A stretch of 64,000 nucleotides of DNA, taken from contig QAIB01000002.1 of NCBI GenBank assembly GCA_030418545.1, positions 496,001-560,000 of the forward strand, in the 5' to 3' direction. The position numbers were made by a program, and so were the translations under genes. A model generated the notes under the pieces. The model was given only the letters and a program-made list of their open reading frames with translations, was not told where the DNA came from and made no database searches. The stretch comes from Xenophilus aerolatus (GTDB taxonomy: Bacteria; Pseudomonadota; Gammaproteobacteria; Burkholderiales; Burkholderiaceae_C). Below are positions 1-9,000 of the stretch, piece after piece (the stretch's first letter is position 1; every line of letters starts with the position of its first letter).

Positions 1-462
1 GGCATCGGCTTCGGCGCCGTGGTGCGCAGCAAGCAGCAGCGCAGCATCACCGAGGTGTTCCGCGAGGTGGAGCCCGAGGACCTGATCAAGTTCGGCCTCA
101 TCCCCGAACTGGTGGGCCGGCTGCCGGTGGTCGCGTCGCTGGCCGAATTGAGCGAGGACGCCCTGATCCAGATCCTCACCGAACCGCGCAACGCCGTGGT
201 CAAGCAGTTCGCCAAGCTGCTGCAGATGGAGGGGGTCGAGCTCGAAGTGCGTCCCGCCGCGCTGCGCGCCGTGGCCCGCAAGGCGCTGGCCCGCAAGACG
301 GGCGCCCGCGGCCTGCGCTCGATCCTGGAGCAGTCGCTGATCGACACCATGTTCGAACTGCCCAATGCGACGAATGTGGAAAAGGTGGTCGTCGACGAAT
401 CGACCATCGACGAGAGCAAGCCGCCGCTGCTCGTGTATCGCGAGGCGGCCAAGAAGGCCTGA
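1..462 (+). CDS. clpX: ClpX, ATP-dependent protease ATP-binding subunit (3' part)
   Basis: C-terminal 153 codons of the ClpX unfoldase, which delivers substrates to the ClpP peptidase in the cytoplasm. The frame is open from base 1, so the gene begins upstream of the window. The text around the IGF-type loop, the [12 protein letters not shown] sensor-2 lead-in and the [10 protein letters not shown] motif (sensor-2 arginine) are diagnostic of ClpX. It lies 127 bp upstream of lon in the same direction, the classic clpP-clpX-lon order of proteobacteria. This is host backbone, not ICE cargo. Identification is secure from sequence; only the N-terminal zinc-binding domain is out of view. Confidence 0.97.
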   Translation, partial: GIGFGAVVRSKQQRSITEVFREVEPEDLIKFGLIPELVGRLPVVASLAELSEDALIQILTEPRNAVVKQFAKLLQMEGVELEVRPAALRAVARKALARKTGARGLRSILEQSLIDTMFELPNATNVEKVVVDESTIDESKPPLLVYREAAKKA

Positions 463-524
463 GTGCCGCCCGCAGGCCTTGACCTTACGACCGGCGCGCG
501 TACCAAGCGCGTCCTGACGGTGCG

Positions 525-551
525 CCGGCGCGATCTTGAAAATCGCGCCGG
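525..551 (+). promoter_or_regulatory. Perfect 10-bp stem-loop in the clpX-lon gap
   Basis: CCGGCGCGAT (525-534) and ATCGCGCCGG (542-551) are exact inverted repeats around a 7-base loop. The structure lies 38 bp upstream of the lon start. There is no U-tract after it, so it may be a rho-independent-like attenuator, a 5'-UTR structure or an operator. The inverted repeat is seen directly; the role is inferred. Confidence 0.5.
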
Positions 552-589
552 ATCGACCATCTTTGACCTATCCCTTTTCGAGGATTTCC

Positions 590-3031
<2,442 letters not shown>

Positions 3032-3046
3032 TTCAGCGCGAGAGCG

Positions 3047-3076
3047 TTGCTGAACGGGCCAAAAACGGTATATACT
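3047..3076 (+). promoter_or_regulatory. Sigma-70 promoter for the tRNA-Gly pair
   Basis: TTGCTG (3047-3052), an 18-bp spacer, then TATACT (3071-3076), about 60 bp before the first tRNA. The -35 overlaps the right arm of an inverted repeat TTCAGC/GCTGAA (3032-3054) just after the lon stop codon, which may be a weak lon terminator. Confidence 0.6.
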
Positions 3077-3136
3077 GCAAGGCTTCCGGCGACGGAAGAA
3101 AACGACAGCCAGCGTCTTGTGGCACTGGTTGAAAAC

Positions 3137-3212
3137 GCGGGAATAGCTCAGTTGGTAGAGCGCAACCTTGCCAAGGTTGAGGTCGACGGTTCGAGACCGT
3201 TTTCCCGCTCCA
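3137..3212 (+). tRNA. tRNA-Gly (GCC), copy 1
   Basis: A 76-nt tRNA including the encoded CCA. The acceptor stem GCGGGAA pairs with TTCCCGC, the anticodon is GCC at 3170-3172, and the T-loop TTCGAGA and D-loop AGTTGGTAGA are canonical. It is identical to the second copy that begins 101 bp downstream. Confidence 0.97.
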
Positions 3213-3237
3213 GTTTTCTTCTGCCTGTCTGAAATGT

Positions 3238-3313
3238 GCGGGAATAGCTCAGTTGGTAGAGCGCAACCTTGCCAAGGTTGAGGTCGACGGTTCGAGACCG
3301 TTTTCCCGCTCCA
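3238..3313 (+). tRNA. tRNA-Gly (GCC), copy 2, ICE integration target
   Basis: Identical 76-nt sequence to the first copy, including CCA. Its 3' end is the junction with the ICE: the integrase gene follows at 3540. tRNA-Gly is the known attB of ICEclc-family elements. Integration into the tRNA 3' end keeps the gene intact because the element supplies the same terminal bases. Confidence 0.97.
3296..3313 (+). other. Putative attL core (tRNA-Gly 3' end)
   Basis: The last 18 bases of the tRNA (GACCGTTTTCCCGCTCCA) are the expected core. ICEclc-type elements leave an 18-bp direct repeat of the tRNA-Gly 3' end at both termini. The second copy (attR) would lie beyond the right edge of this window, so the exact core length cannot be checked here. 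Confidence 0.75.
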
Positions 3314-3323
3314 AATTATGATC

Positions 3324-3347
3324 TACAGACTTCTACTGACGTCTGTA
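3324..3347. promoter_or_regulatory. Inverted repeat at the ICE left end
   Basis: TACAGAC (3324-3330) and GTCTGTA (3341-3347) are exact inverted repeats separated by 10 bases, 11 bp inside the element from attL. Position suggests an integrase arm-type site or a regulator operator; I cannot tell which. Confidence 0.4.
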
Positions 3348-3356
3348 AGTCATTGA

Positions 3357-3380
3357 AAAAAGGGGCTTCGGCCCCTTTTT
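3357..3380 (+). terminator. Rho-independent terminator after tRNA-Gly
   Basis: Stem AAAAAGGGGC / GCCCCTTTTT with a TTCG tetraloop, ending in a T-run. It is located on the ICE side of attL. It would stop tRNA-operon transcription before the integrase gene, and possibly leftward transcription too because the stem is A/T-flanked on both sides. Confidence 0.9.
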
Positions 3381-3512
3381 CCATTCCAGCGAGCGCCACG
3401 GAAATCCACCCACAGCTACCGTTTTTGAGTGACCAATTGAGGCACAAGAATACGGGTGGGACGGCTACCGGATAGTTGCTGGGGCTGAGCGGGAACCATG
3501 ACGAGCATAGGG

Positions 3513-3530
3513 CCTAAGTCATTACTTAGG
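3513..3530 (+). promoter_or_regulatory. Hairpin overlapping the integrase ribosome-binding site
   Basis: CCTAAGT (3513-3519), a CATT loop, then ACTTAGG (3524-3530) form an exact 7-bp hairpin. The integrase Shine-Dalgarno AGGAG is at 3528-3532, so its first three bases are inside the right arm. This either hides the ribosome-binding site in mRNA or is a DNA operator for an integrase repressor. Confidence 0.5.
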
Positions 3531-3539
3531 AGCCTCGAA

Positions 3540-5483
3540 ATGGCACTCTCTGATCTGACCGTCCGGCAGGCAAGAACCACCGGAAAACGCTACACCCTCT
3601 CCGATAATGACTGCCTGGGCCTGATGGTCTCTGCTGCAGGCGGTAAGTCGTGGATGTTTCGCTACTACTGGCTGGGCAAGCAAAAACGTATGTCCCTGGG
3701 CGGATATCCTGCCCTCAGCTTGCGCGAGGCCCGCGCCGAGCGGGATAAGGCCCAAGCCCTGCTTGCCAGGGGGGTTGATCCGCAAATCGAGCGTGACCAG
3801 CGCCGGCACGCGGCCAAATTGGCGGGTGAATACACCTTTAGGAACGTTTTTGATGCCTGGGTCGAGCATCGCCGCAAGGAACTCAAGGAAGGCCGCCAGA
3901 GCACCCTGTCGCAGATTCTGCGCATCTTCAACAAGGACGTGCTGCCCGCCTTAGGGAAGATGTCGATCTACGACATTCGCCGCCCTCAGCTCCTGGGAGT
4001 TCTGGCGGCGATCGAGAAGCGCAAAGCGTTCACCACCGCCGAGAAGGTTCGCACCTGGTTCAACCAGATGTTCCGCTATGCCTTGGTCGTTGCCGAGGGC
4101 TTGGAGGTCAACCCTGCTGCTGACCTGGATGTGGTGGCCGAACCCAAGCCCCCGGTGACCCACAATCCCTATCTGCACCTGCCCGAGATGCCCGAGTTCC
4201 TTCAGAAGCTTCGGCTCTACACCCCCCGCGGCTGGCAGACCCAGCTTGGTGTGCGGCTGCTGTTGTTAACTGGGGTGCGGACGGGCGAATTGCGGCTGGC
4301 CGAGCCTGAGCAGTTCGACCTCGACCGCGGCTTGTGGATCATCCCGCCACAATTCGTCAAGCAGCTCCAGGACGAAATGCGCAAGGCCGGTAAGCGGCCG
4401 CAGGACGTGCCGCCCTACATCGTGCCCCTCTCTCTGCAGGCCATCGAGATCGTGCGCTATCTTCTGAGCGCGATGCGGCCGGCGCAGAAGTACTTGTTGG
4501 CTCATACCAGCGAACTCAAGAAGCGCATCAGCGAAAATACGCTGAACAAGGCCTTGCAGCTCATGGGTTACGAGGGGCGCCTGACCGGGCACGGCATCCG
4601 CGGCACCATCTCGACGGCGCTCAACGAAATCGGCTATCCGAAAATTTGGGTGGATGCACAGCTATCGCACTCCGACCCCAACAAGGTCAGCTCGGCCTAC
4701 AACCACGCCAAATACGTGGAGCCGAGGCGCCGGATGATGCAGGACTGGGCCGATCGCCTCGACCTGCTCGAACAGGGCGAGGTAGAAGCTGCGAGCGCAC
4801 ACCTGACCATCCGCATCGATGGGGTGCCTGCGATGGCAGAAGTGGAAGAGGCGGTGGGTGCGGCCCCCATCGTGGCCGAGCCCCCTGTGCCCGGCGTGCA
4901 GTCCCTTGTCGCAACGCCCATTGTCGTCACTTCGAGCAGCGGCGGAATCACGTTCCGGAGACTGTCGCATCTGCCGCCGCCTCCGGTGCATGTCCCAGAG
5001 CCGGAAGTGTCCGCGATCCAGCGCGAGCGCGAGGAAATGCTGGCTATCTATGAGTCGCCGAACAGCCTGCCGGTCCCGTTGTTCGGCAAGCTGGCCGGGA
5101 AGTCCAAGGACCAGATCAACCGCGAACTGAAAGCCGGAAAGTTGCTGGCTATCAGCCTTGGCAATCGGGGACAGCGTGTTCCGGACTGGCAACTGGTGCC
5201 GCTCAAACACAGGCTGGCCCAGGTGCTCATGAACCAGTGCCCGCACGCGGATTCTTGGGGACTTTACCGCATGCTGACCCAGCCGCACCCTGACCTGGGC
5301 GATCGCGCCGCCATCGATGCGGTCACGCCGACCAACGTGCCGGCGATCGTACGGGTCATCATGGGCGACTACCAGCATCACGAGGATGTGCCCAAGGCCG
5401 TCGCCCCGCAGCCCGTCCCGGAAGATGTGCGGCAGAGCGTTCGTAGGCTAGTGGACAGCGCTGTGGTGATCGAGGGAACCTAA
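3540..5483 (+). CDS. int: P4-type tyrosine integrase with long C-terminal extension (IntB13-like)
   Basis: Site-specific recombinase that inserts and excises the ICE at tRNA-Gly; 647 residues, close to IntB13 of ICEclc. ATG 3540 has AGGAG seven bases upstream; an earlier in-frame start at 3498 lacks one. An N-terminal DUF4102-like arm-binding domain (about 1-90) is followed by the catalytic domain: Arg246 in TGVRTGE, His351/Arg354 in HGIRG, His377 in LSHSD and a likely nucleophile Tyr392 in the NHAKY segment. Residues about 505-615 form an extra domain about 40% identical, by eye, to the C-terminal half of the RES-module antitoxin at 48947. It contains KSKDQINRELKAGKLLA (excisionase-like helix) and PHPDLGDRAAIDAV (MbcA/ParS-like). 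Between them (about 425-500) is a Pro/Val-rich linker. Confidence 0.95.
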   Translation: MALSDLTVRQARTTGKRYTLSDNDCLGLMVSAAGGKSWMFRYYWLGKQKRMSLGGYPALSLREARAERDKAQALLARGVDPQIERDQRRHAAKLAGEYTFRNVFDAWVEHRRKELKEGRQSTLSQILRIFNKDVLPALGKMSIYDIRRPQLLGVLAAIEKRKAFTTAEKVRTWFNQMFRYALVVAEGLEVNPAADLDVVAEPKPPVTHNPYLHLPEMPEFLQKLRLYTPRGWQTQLGVRLLLLTGVRTGELRLAEPEQFDLDRGLWIIPPQFVKQLQDEMRKAGKRPQDVPPYIVPLSLQAIEIVRYLLSAMRPAQKYLLAHTSELKKRISENTLNKALQLMGYEGRLTGHGIRGTISTALNEIGYPKIWVDAQLSHSDPNKVSSAYNHAKYVEPRRRMMQDWADRLDLLEQGEVEAASAHLTIRIDGVPAMAEVEEAVGAAPIVAEPPVPGVQSLVATPIVVTSSSGGITFRRLSHLPPPPVHVPEPEVSAIQREREEMLAIYESPNSLPVPLFGKLAGKSKDQINRELKAGKLLAISLGNRGQRVPDWQLVPLKHRLAQVLMNQCPHADSWGLYRMLTQPHPDLGDRAAIDAVTPTNVPAIVRVIMGDYQHHEDVPKAVAPQPVPEDVRQSVRRLVDSAVVIEGT

Positions 5484-5531
5484 TCCACGGGTCAGCCTAT
5501 GGCCGGGATGACGCTTCCGGCCGTAGGCCCA

Positions 5532-6173
5532 TCACCTTGCACCTTCCCCAGCAATCTGTAGCGCTCTACGCTCGAACCGCTTGGCAGCAGAATCGGCTTG
5601 CGCGTGGGGCCGTTGGAGGTACGTCACGATATTGTAGGGGCCATCGGCGAGCGGTCGCATGCCGATCCCCCATTGATGGGCACGCTCGATGCGCGATTGC
5701 GCGCATACGCCGATGCCGTAGCCGGATGAGACCCACAGCGCCATCATCTCGAATGAAGTTGCAGACAGGATGTTCTCTTGGTCCACTGGCATGAGGGAGG
5801 CCAACCTCTCGTCCAGCAAGGGGCAAGCCTCCACCCGCCAGCGATAGATTGGATAATCCTGAAGATCTGAGATGGTGAGCTTCGCCTGGTTAACTAAGCG
5901 GGACCGCGGTGGTATCGCAACGGCCATGCTTTCGCACCATAGCCTCCGGCTACTCGTCAGGTGATCCCCCGCACCGCTAAGAGATAGTCCCGCGTCGTAG
6001 CGGCCCTCCTGCAGGCCCGTCATCAACTCTTGATCCGAAACTTCACGCACGGCCATCGCGACGCCCGGCTCCTGCGCTCGCTGCAGTGCAAGCAGCGCCG
6101 ACAGCCGTGAAGACGGTACACCTGGCGCTATGGCGAGTGTGAAATTCGGGGGCGGACTGATGACGTCATGCAT
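5532..6173 (-). CDS. LysR-type effector-binding domain without DNA-binding domain
   Basis: 213 residues matching only the periplasmic-binding-like inducer domain of LysR regulators; the N-terminal helix-turn-helix is absent. Similarity to the complete LysR at 6604-7497 is visible, for example PSSRLSALLALQRAQEP versus DPRLSALLALCRQEEP and GYGIGVCAQSRI versus GYGIGFATATRI. It is either a 5'-truncated remnant or a stand-alone ligand-binding partner. It is divergently arranged with the XRE gene and lies next to int. I preferred ATG 6173; an in-frame TTG at 6185 also exists. Confidence 0.7.
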   Translation of the reverse strand: MHDVISPPPNFTLAIAPGVPSSRLSALLALQRAQEPGVAMAVREVSDQELMTGLQEGRYDAGLSLSGAGDHLTSSRRLWCESMAVAIPPRSRLVNQAKLTISDLQDYPIYRWRVEACPLLDERLASLMPVDQENILSATSFEMMALWVSSGYGIGVCAQSRIERAHQWGIGMRPLADGPYNIVTYLQRPHAQADSAAKRFERRALQIAGEGAR

Positions 6174-6237
6174 GGATACCCCCAAAGAGGCGGCGGGAGG
6201 GGATCGAAAAGATCTACCGACATCATACTAAAGAGAT

Positions 6238-6258
6238 ATCTTTAACGTGGTTAAAGAT
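6238..6258. promoter_or_regulatory. Palindromic operator upstream of the XRE gene
   Basis: ATCTTTAAC (6238-6246), GTG, GTTAAAGAT (6250-6258) is an exact 9-3-9 inverted repeat, 11 bp before the XRE start and in the divergent gap with the LysR fragment. It is the likely binding site of the XRE protein (autoregulation), inferred from position. Confidence 0.65.
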
Positions 6259-6268
6259 CAGTGATTCC

Positions 6269-6577
6269 ATGACGCTTCTGCGAATGCAGAAGCGCACTAT
6301 TCGGCCTGGACGGCCCGCCGGAGTAACCACCTATGAGTCCGCACCGGCGTTGGCGTTCGGGCAAGCGGTGCGAGCCGCTCGCCTGGATCAGGGGATTGCT
6401 CAGGATGAGTTCGCGGGCTTGGCGGGGATCGCGCGTTCGCACATGGGCAAGATTGAGCGCGGCGAGCACATGCCGACACTCGCTCTCATTCTAAAAATTT
6501 CCCTGGCTCTCAAGATCAGCTCGGCCGAACTGATGACGGCCACGGAGCGCAACCTCTACCTTCAGGGCGATGCGTGA
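6269..6577 (+). CDS. XRE-family helix-turn-helix regulator
   Basis: 102 residues. The Cro/C1-type HTH spans about 28-85: AFGQAVRAARLDQGIAQDE (helices 1-2), then FAGLAGIARSHMGKIERGEH (recognition helix) and PTLALILKISLALKI. No extra domain is present. A perfect palindrome sits directly upstream. Proximity to int and the divergent LysR fragment suggests a role in ICE left-end or cargo control, but no target can be proved. ATG 6269 is assumed; ATG 6284 is an alternative. Similar small XRE proteins are often annotated as transcriptional regulators in ICEs. Confidence 0.8.
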   Translation: MTLLRMQKRTIRPGRPAGVTTYESAPALAFGQAVRAARLDQGIAQDEFAGLAGIARSHMGKIERGEHMPTLALILKISLALKISSAELMTATERNLYLQGDA

Positions 6578-6603
6578 CGCCGGGTGTGGCGCAGGCGCCG
6601 TAG

Positions 6604-7497
6604 CTAATCGCTCTTTGGCGAACGCAAACGCTCGATGAAGCGCTCTACGGGAACGGATAGTCCGCTACCGCCTTCGGGCCGAAGCAGGTAGGTGATGATG
6701 ACGGCCGAATCGAGCGCCAACGGCCGGATCACCACGTCGGGACGTTGGCATACCGCGATTCGGGTCGCCGTTGCGAAGCCGATGCCGTAACCAGCTCCGA
6801 CCAACGTGAGCATCATGTCCAGCGACGAGACATGCTCAACGATGGTGGACTCGCGCTCCAGGGGATGTAGCAGCCGGGTCAATTCGCGGCAGTAGCCCTC
6901 GCAAAGCTGCGGATCGCACATCACCAGCGGGTAACTCACGAGTTCACGTAGCGACACTTCCTTGTGGGCCAGCAACGGGTGCCGGATCGGCAAGGTCACC
7001 ACCAGCGGGTCCTGCCAGATGGGCTCCGTCACCAGTCCGTCGCCGACGTCCGCAGTGTGTGCGAAACCGATCGCGAAGTCGCCGGATCGCAGCCCCCGCA
7101 ACTGTTCCGCCAGGGTGACCTCGGAGAGCCGTATTTCGATCTCCGGCTCCTCCTGGCGGCACAGGGCAAGAAGTGCAGACAGCCGCGGGTCGATGGCGCC
7201 ATCGGAGATGGCGATGCGCACGCTGCCTCTTAGGCCTGCGGCGATCGCCCTGACGTTTTCTCGTGCCTGCTCCAGGTTGGTGAACAGCCGGCGAATGTCC
7301 TGAAGGAAGGTGGTGCCCGCTGGCGTCAACCGCGTTCCCCGCCGATCGCGGTCAAAGAGCAGCACCCCCAGTTCGTCTTCCAATTCCTTGATCGTGCGGG
7401 ACAGCGGCGGCTGCTCGATGTGCAAGCGCTCCGCAGCACGGGTGAAATGCAGCTCTTCGGCGAGAGCCACGAAGCAGCGCAAATGACGAAGTTCCAT
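6604..7497 (-). CDS. LysR-family transcriptional regulator
   Basis: 297 residues, normal LysR length. The N-terminal winged HTH is intact (MELRHLRCFVALAEELHFTR, ERLHIEQPPLSRTIKELE), followed by a RD1/RD2 effector domain. ATG 7497 is preceded by a GAAGGA ribosome-binding site; a longer frame to 7515 is less likely. No adjacent divergent operon is intact: the next gene on the left is the LysR fragment and on the right the truncated hpd. Its original target may have been lost, or it may act at a distance. Family members of this sort often control aromatic catabolism, which cannot be verified here. Confidence 0.9.
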   Translation of the reverse strand: MELRHLRCFVALAEELHFTRAAERLHIEQPPLSRTIKELEDELGVLLFDRDRRGTRLTPAGTTFLQDIRRLFTNLEQARENVRAIAAGLRGSVRIAISDGAIDPRLSALLALCRQEEPEIEIRLSEVTLAEQLRGLRSGDFAIGFAHTADVGDGLVTEPIWQDPLVVTLPIRHPLLAHKEVSLRELVSYPLVMCDPQLCEGYCRELTRLLHPLERESTIVEHVSSLDMMLTLVGAGYGIGFATATRIAVCQRPDVVIRPLALDSAVIITYLLRPEGGSGLSVPVERFIERLRSPKSD

Positions 7498-7632
7498 GGG
7501 CACGTCCTTCAGCAATCCTGGTCATTGGGTTGGCCACGGCGCATTGCTGCCGAAGTGCGCTTAGAGGGGGCGACGTAGTGCTGGGTCCCTCTTCAGGGCG
7601 AGGAAAAAGGCCATCGGTGTATCTGAATAAGA

Positions 7633-7650
7633 ATACATATGTTCATGTAT
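7633..7650. promoter_or_regulatory. SmtB/ArsR-like inverted repeat in the 7498-7817 gap
   Basis: ATACAT (7633-7638), N6, ATGTAT (7645-7650), with a TTCATGT core resembling the ArsR-type sites at 24129 and 25769. It lies about 135 bp upstream of the LysR start. The rest of the 320-bp gap between LysR and the hpd remnant shows no gene that I can support. Confidence 0.4.
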
Positions 7651-7817
7651 TAACTCAAGTCAAGGGCGGTAGCAACTGTTTCGGAACGTGACGCCGAAGC
7701 CAACCCGCTCAATGCTTGAGCGGCTAAGGCAGTACTGACGCCAAAGTAGCGCGAGCCCACAGAGGGGCTCGCGAGATGTAGGACTGAAGGCGCTCTGCCT
7801 TCATGGAAAGGCCCAAA

Positions 7818-8403
7818 TCAGGCCGGGTTGATTTCCAACGAGCCACGGTTGATCTGGTCGCGTTCCATCGACTCGAACAAGGCACCGAAGTTTCCTTCGC
7901 CGAAGCCCTCGCGGTAGTTGCCCTTGCGCTCGATGAACTCGAAGAACACCGGGCCAAGCAGCGGCTCGGAGAATATCTGCAGCAGCAGGCGGGGCTGGCC
8001 GCCTTCGGTCGTGCCGTCGAGCAGAATGCCGCGCGCCTGCAACTCGGGTACGGGCTGGCCATGGCCGGGCAGGCGCTTTTCCAAGTTTGCGTAATAGATG
8101 TCGTTGGGGGCGGTCAGCAGCGGGATACCGGCCATCTGCACGCGGTCGAGCGCATCGAGTAGGTTGTCGCACAGCAGGGCGATGTGCTGGATGCCCTCGC
8201 CGCTGAACTGCATCAAGAATTCCTCAATCTGGCCGCCGCCCTGGCGTGCTTCCTCGTTCAGCGGGATGCGGATCAGGCCGTCCGGCGCGCTCATCGCCTT
8301 GGAGGCTAGGCCGGTGTACTCGCCGTTGATGTCGAAGTAGCGGATCTCTTGGAAGTTGAAGAACTTCGTGTAGAAGTCGGCCCAGTACTCCGACTCGCAC
8401 AAG
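7818..8403 (-). pseudogene. hpd: 4-hydroxyphenylpyruvate dioxygenase, C-terminal fragment
   Basis: About 195 codons matching the C-terminal half of HPPD (tyrosine degradation, homogentisate formation). Signatures include [20 protein letters not shown] (second metal His), [34 protein letters not shown] (metal Glu) and [18 protein letters not shown]. The N-terminal half, including the first metal-binding His, is missing, so the product cannot be active. Upstream of about 8403 the sequence switches abruptly to an Lrp gene on the other strand. Confidence 0.88.
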
Positions 8404-8631
8404 CGCAATCCCATGGACGTGTTCCGCGCGTCTGTCCAGAACTGGCCAGAGGTTGTGGAGTGCCATGCGCTGACCGGCGACATGGACTATCTGCTGCGGG
8501 TGGTCGTCATGGACATGGCTCACTACTCCCGCTTCGTGCTCGACACGCTGCTCAAGCACCCCAGCGTGCAGGACTGCAAGACCAGCTTCGTGCTGGATCG
8601 CGTAAAGAGCACCACGGCCTTGCCCCTATGA
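8401..8631 (+). pseudogene. Lrp/AsnC-family regulator, C-terminal fragment
   Basis: About 76 codons of the RAM (effector/oligomerisation) domain of an Lrp-type regulator: [52 protein letters not shown]. The DNA-binding half is missing. It is fused head-to-head to the hpd remnant at about 8401. Lrp-type activators are commonly divergent to hpd in beta- and gammaproteobacteria. The pair is best read as an hpd/lrp divergon whose centre was deleted. Confidence 0.85.
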
Positions 8632-8670
8632 GCATTCGGCCGGTTGGTGTGGCGGGGATGCAAATAGCGA

Positions 8671-8701
8671 TTGACCTTCCAACGGTGGCAAGGAGCACAC
8701 T
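8671..8701 (+). promoter_or_regulatory. CueR-type promoter upstream of the HMA chaperone
   Basis: TTGACC (8671-8676), a 19-bp spacer, then CACACT (8696-8701). The spacer contains CCTT...AAGG dyad symmetry. The elongated 19-bp spacing and the start TTGACCTTCCAAC match the promoters at 13364-13394 and 44635-44665. MerR-family activators such as CueR act on this architecture. Confidence 0.75.
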
Positions 8702-8731
8702 TCAAACACCCCAACCCGAAAGGAGTTTTCC

Positions 8732-8926
8732 ATGCAATTCCATCTCGAAGACATGACCTGCGGCGGCTGCGCCCGCACTGTGACGAAAACGATCCAAACG
8801 ATCGACCCCAACGCCAAGATCGTTACGGACCCGCCGACCCGCCGTGTCGAGGTCCAGACCTCGGCCTCGCAAGAGCAGATCGCCGCGGCCCTGAGCGAAG
8901 CTGGCTTCCCGCCGCGCGCGCAGTAA
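8732..8926 (+). CDS. copZ: Heavy-metal-associated (HMA) copper chaperone, CopZ/MerP-like
   Basis: 64 residues, a single HMA ferredoxin-like fold with the metal-binding MTCGGC motif near the N-terminus. A cytosolic copper chaperone would pass Cu(I) to the CopA ATPase. ATG 8732 follows a strong AAGGAG site. It has no signal peptide, so CopZ rather than periplasmic MerP. A CueR-type promoter lies directly upstream, and the copA-cueR operon is 2 kb to the right on the other strand. Confidence 0.9.
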   Translation: MQFHLEDMTCGGCARTVTKTIQTIDPNAKIVTDPPTRRVEVQTSASQEQIAAALSEAGFPPRAQ

Positions 8927-9000
8927 CACCGCGTCGTGGCCGGCATGCACACAGGACGGCCGATGCGAGCACGTGCGCTGCGCCATATCTGGCGCGGCGC

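Noticed and set aside
3137-3313. The tandem tRNA-Gly copies as attL and attR of a tiny element
   Set aside because: They are only 101 bp apart with no gene between. The integrase lies outside, to the right, as expected for an ICE beyond the second copy.
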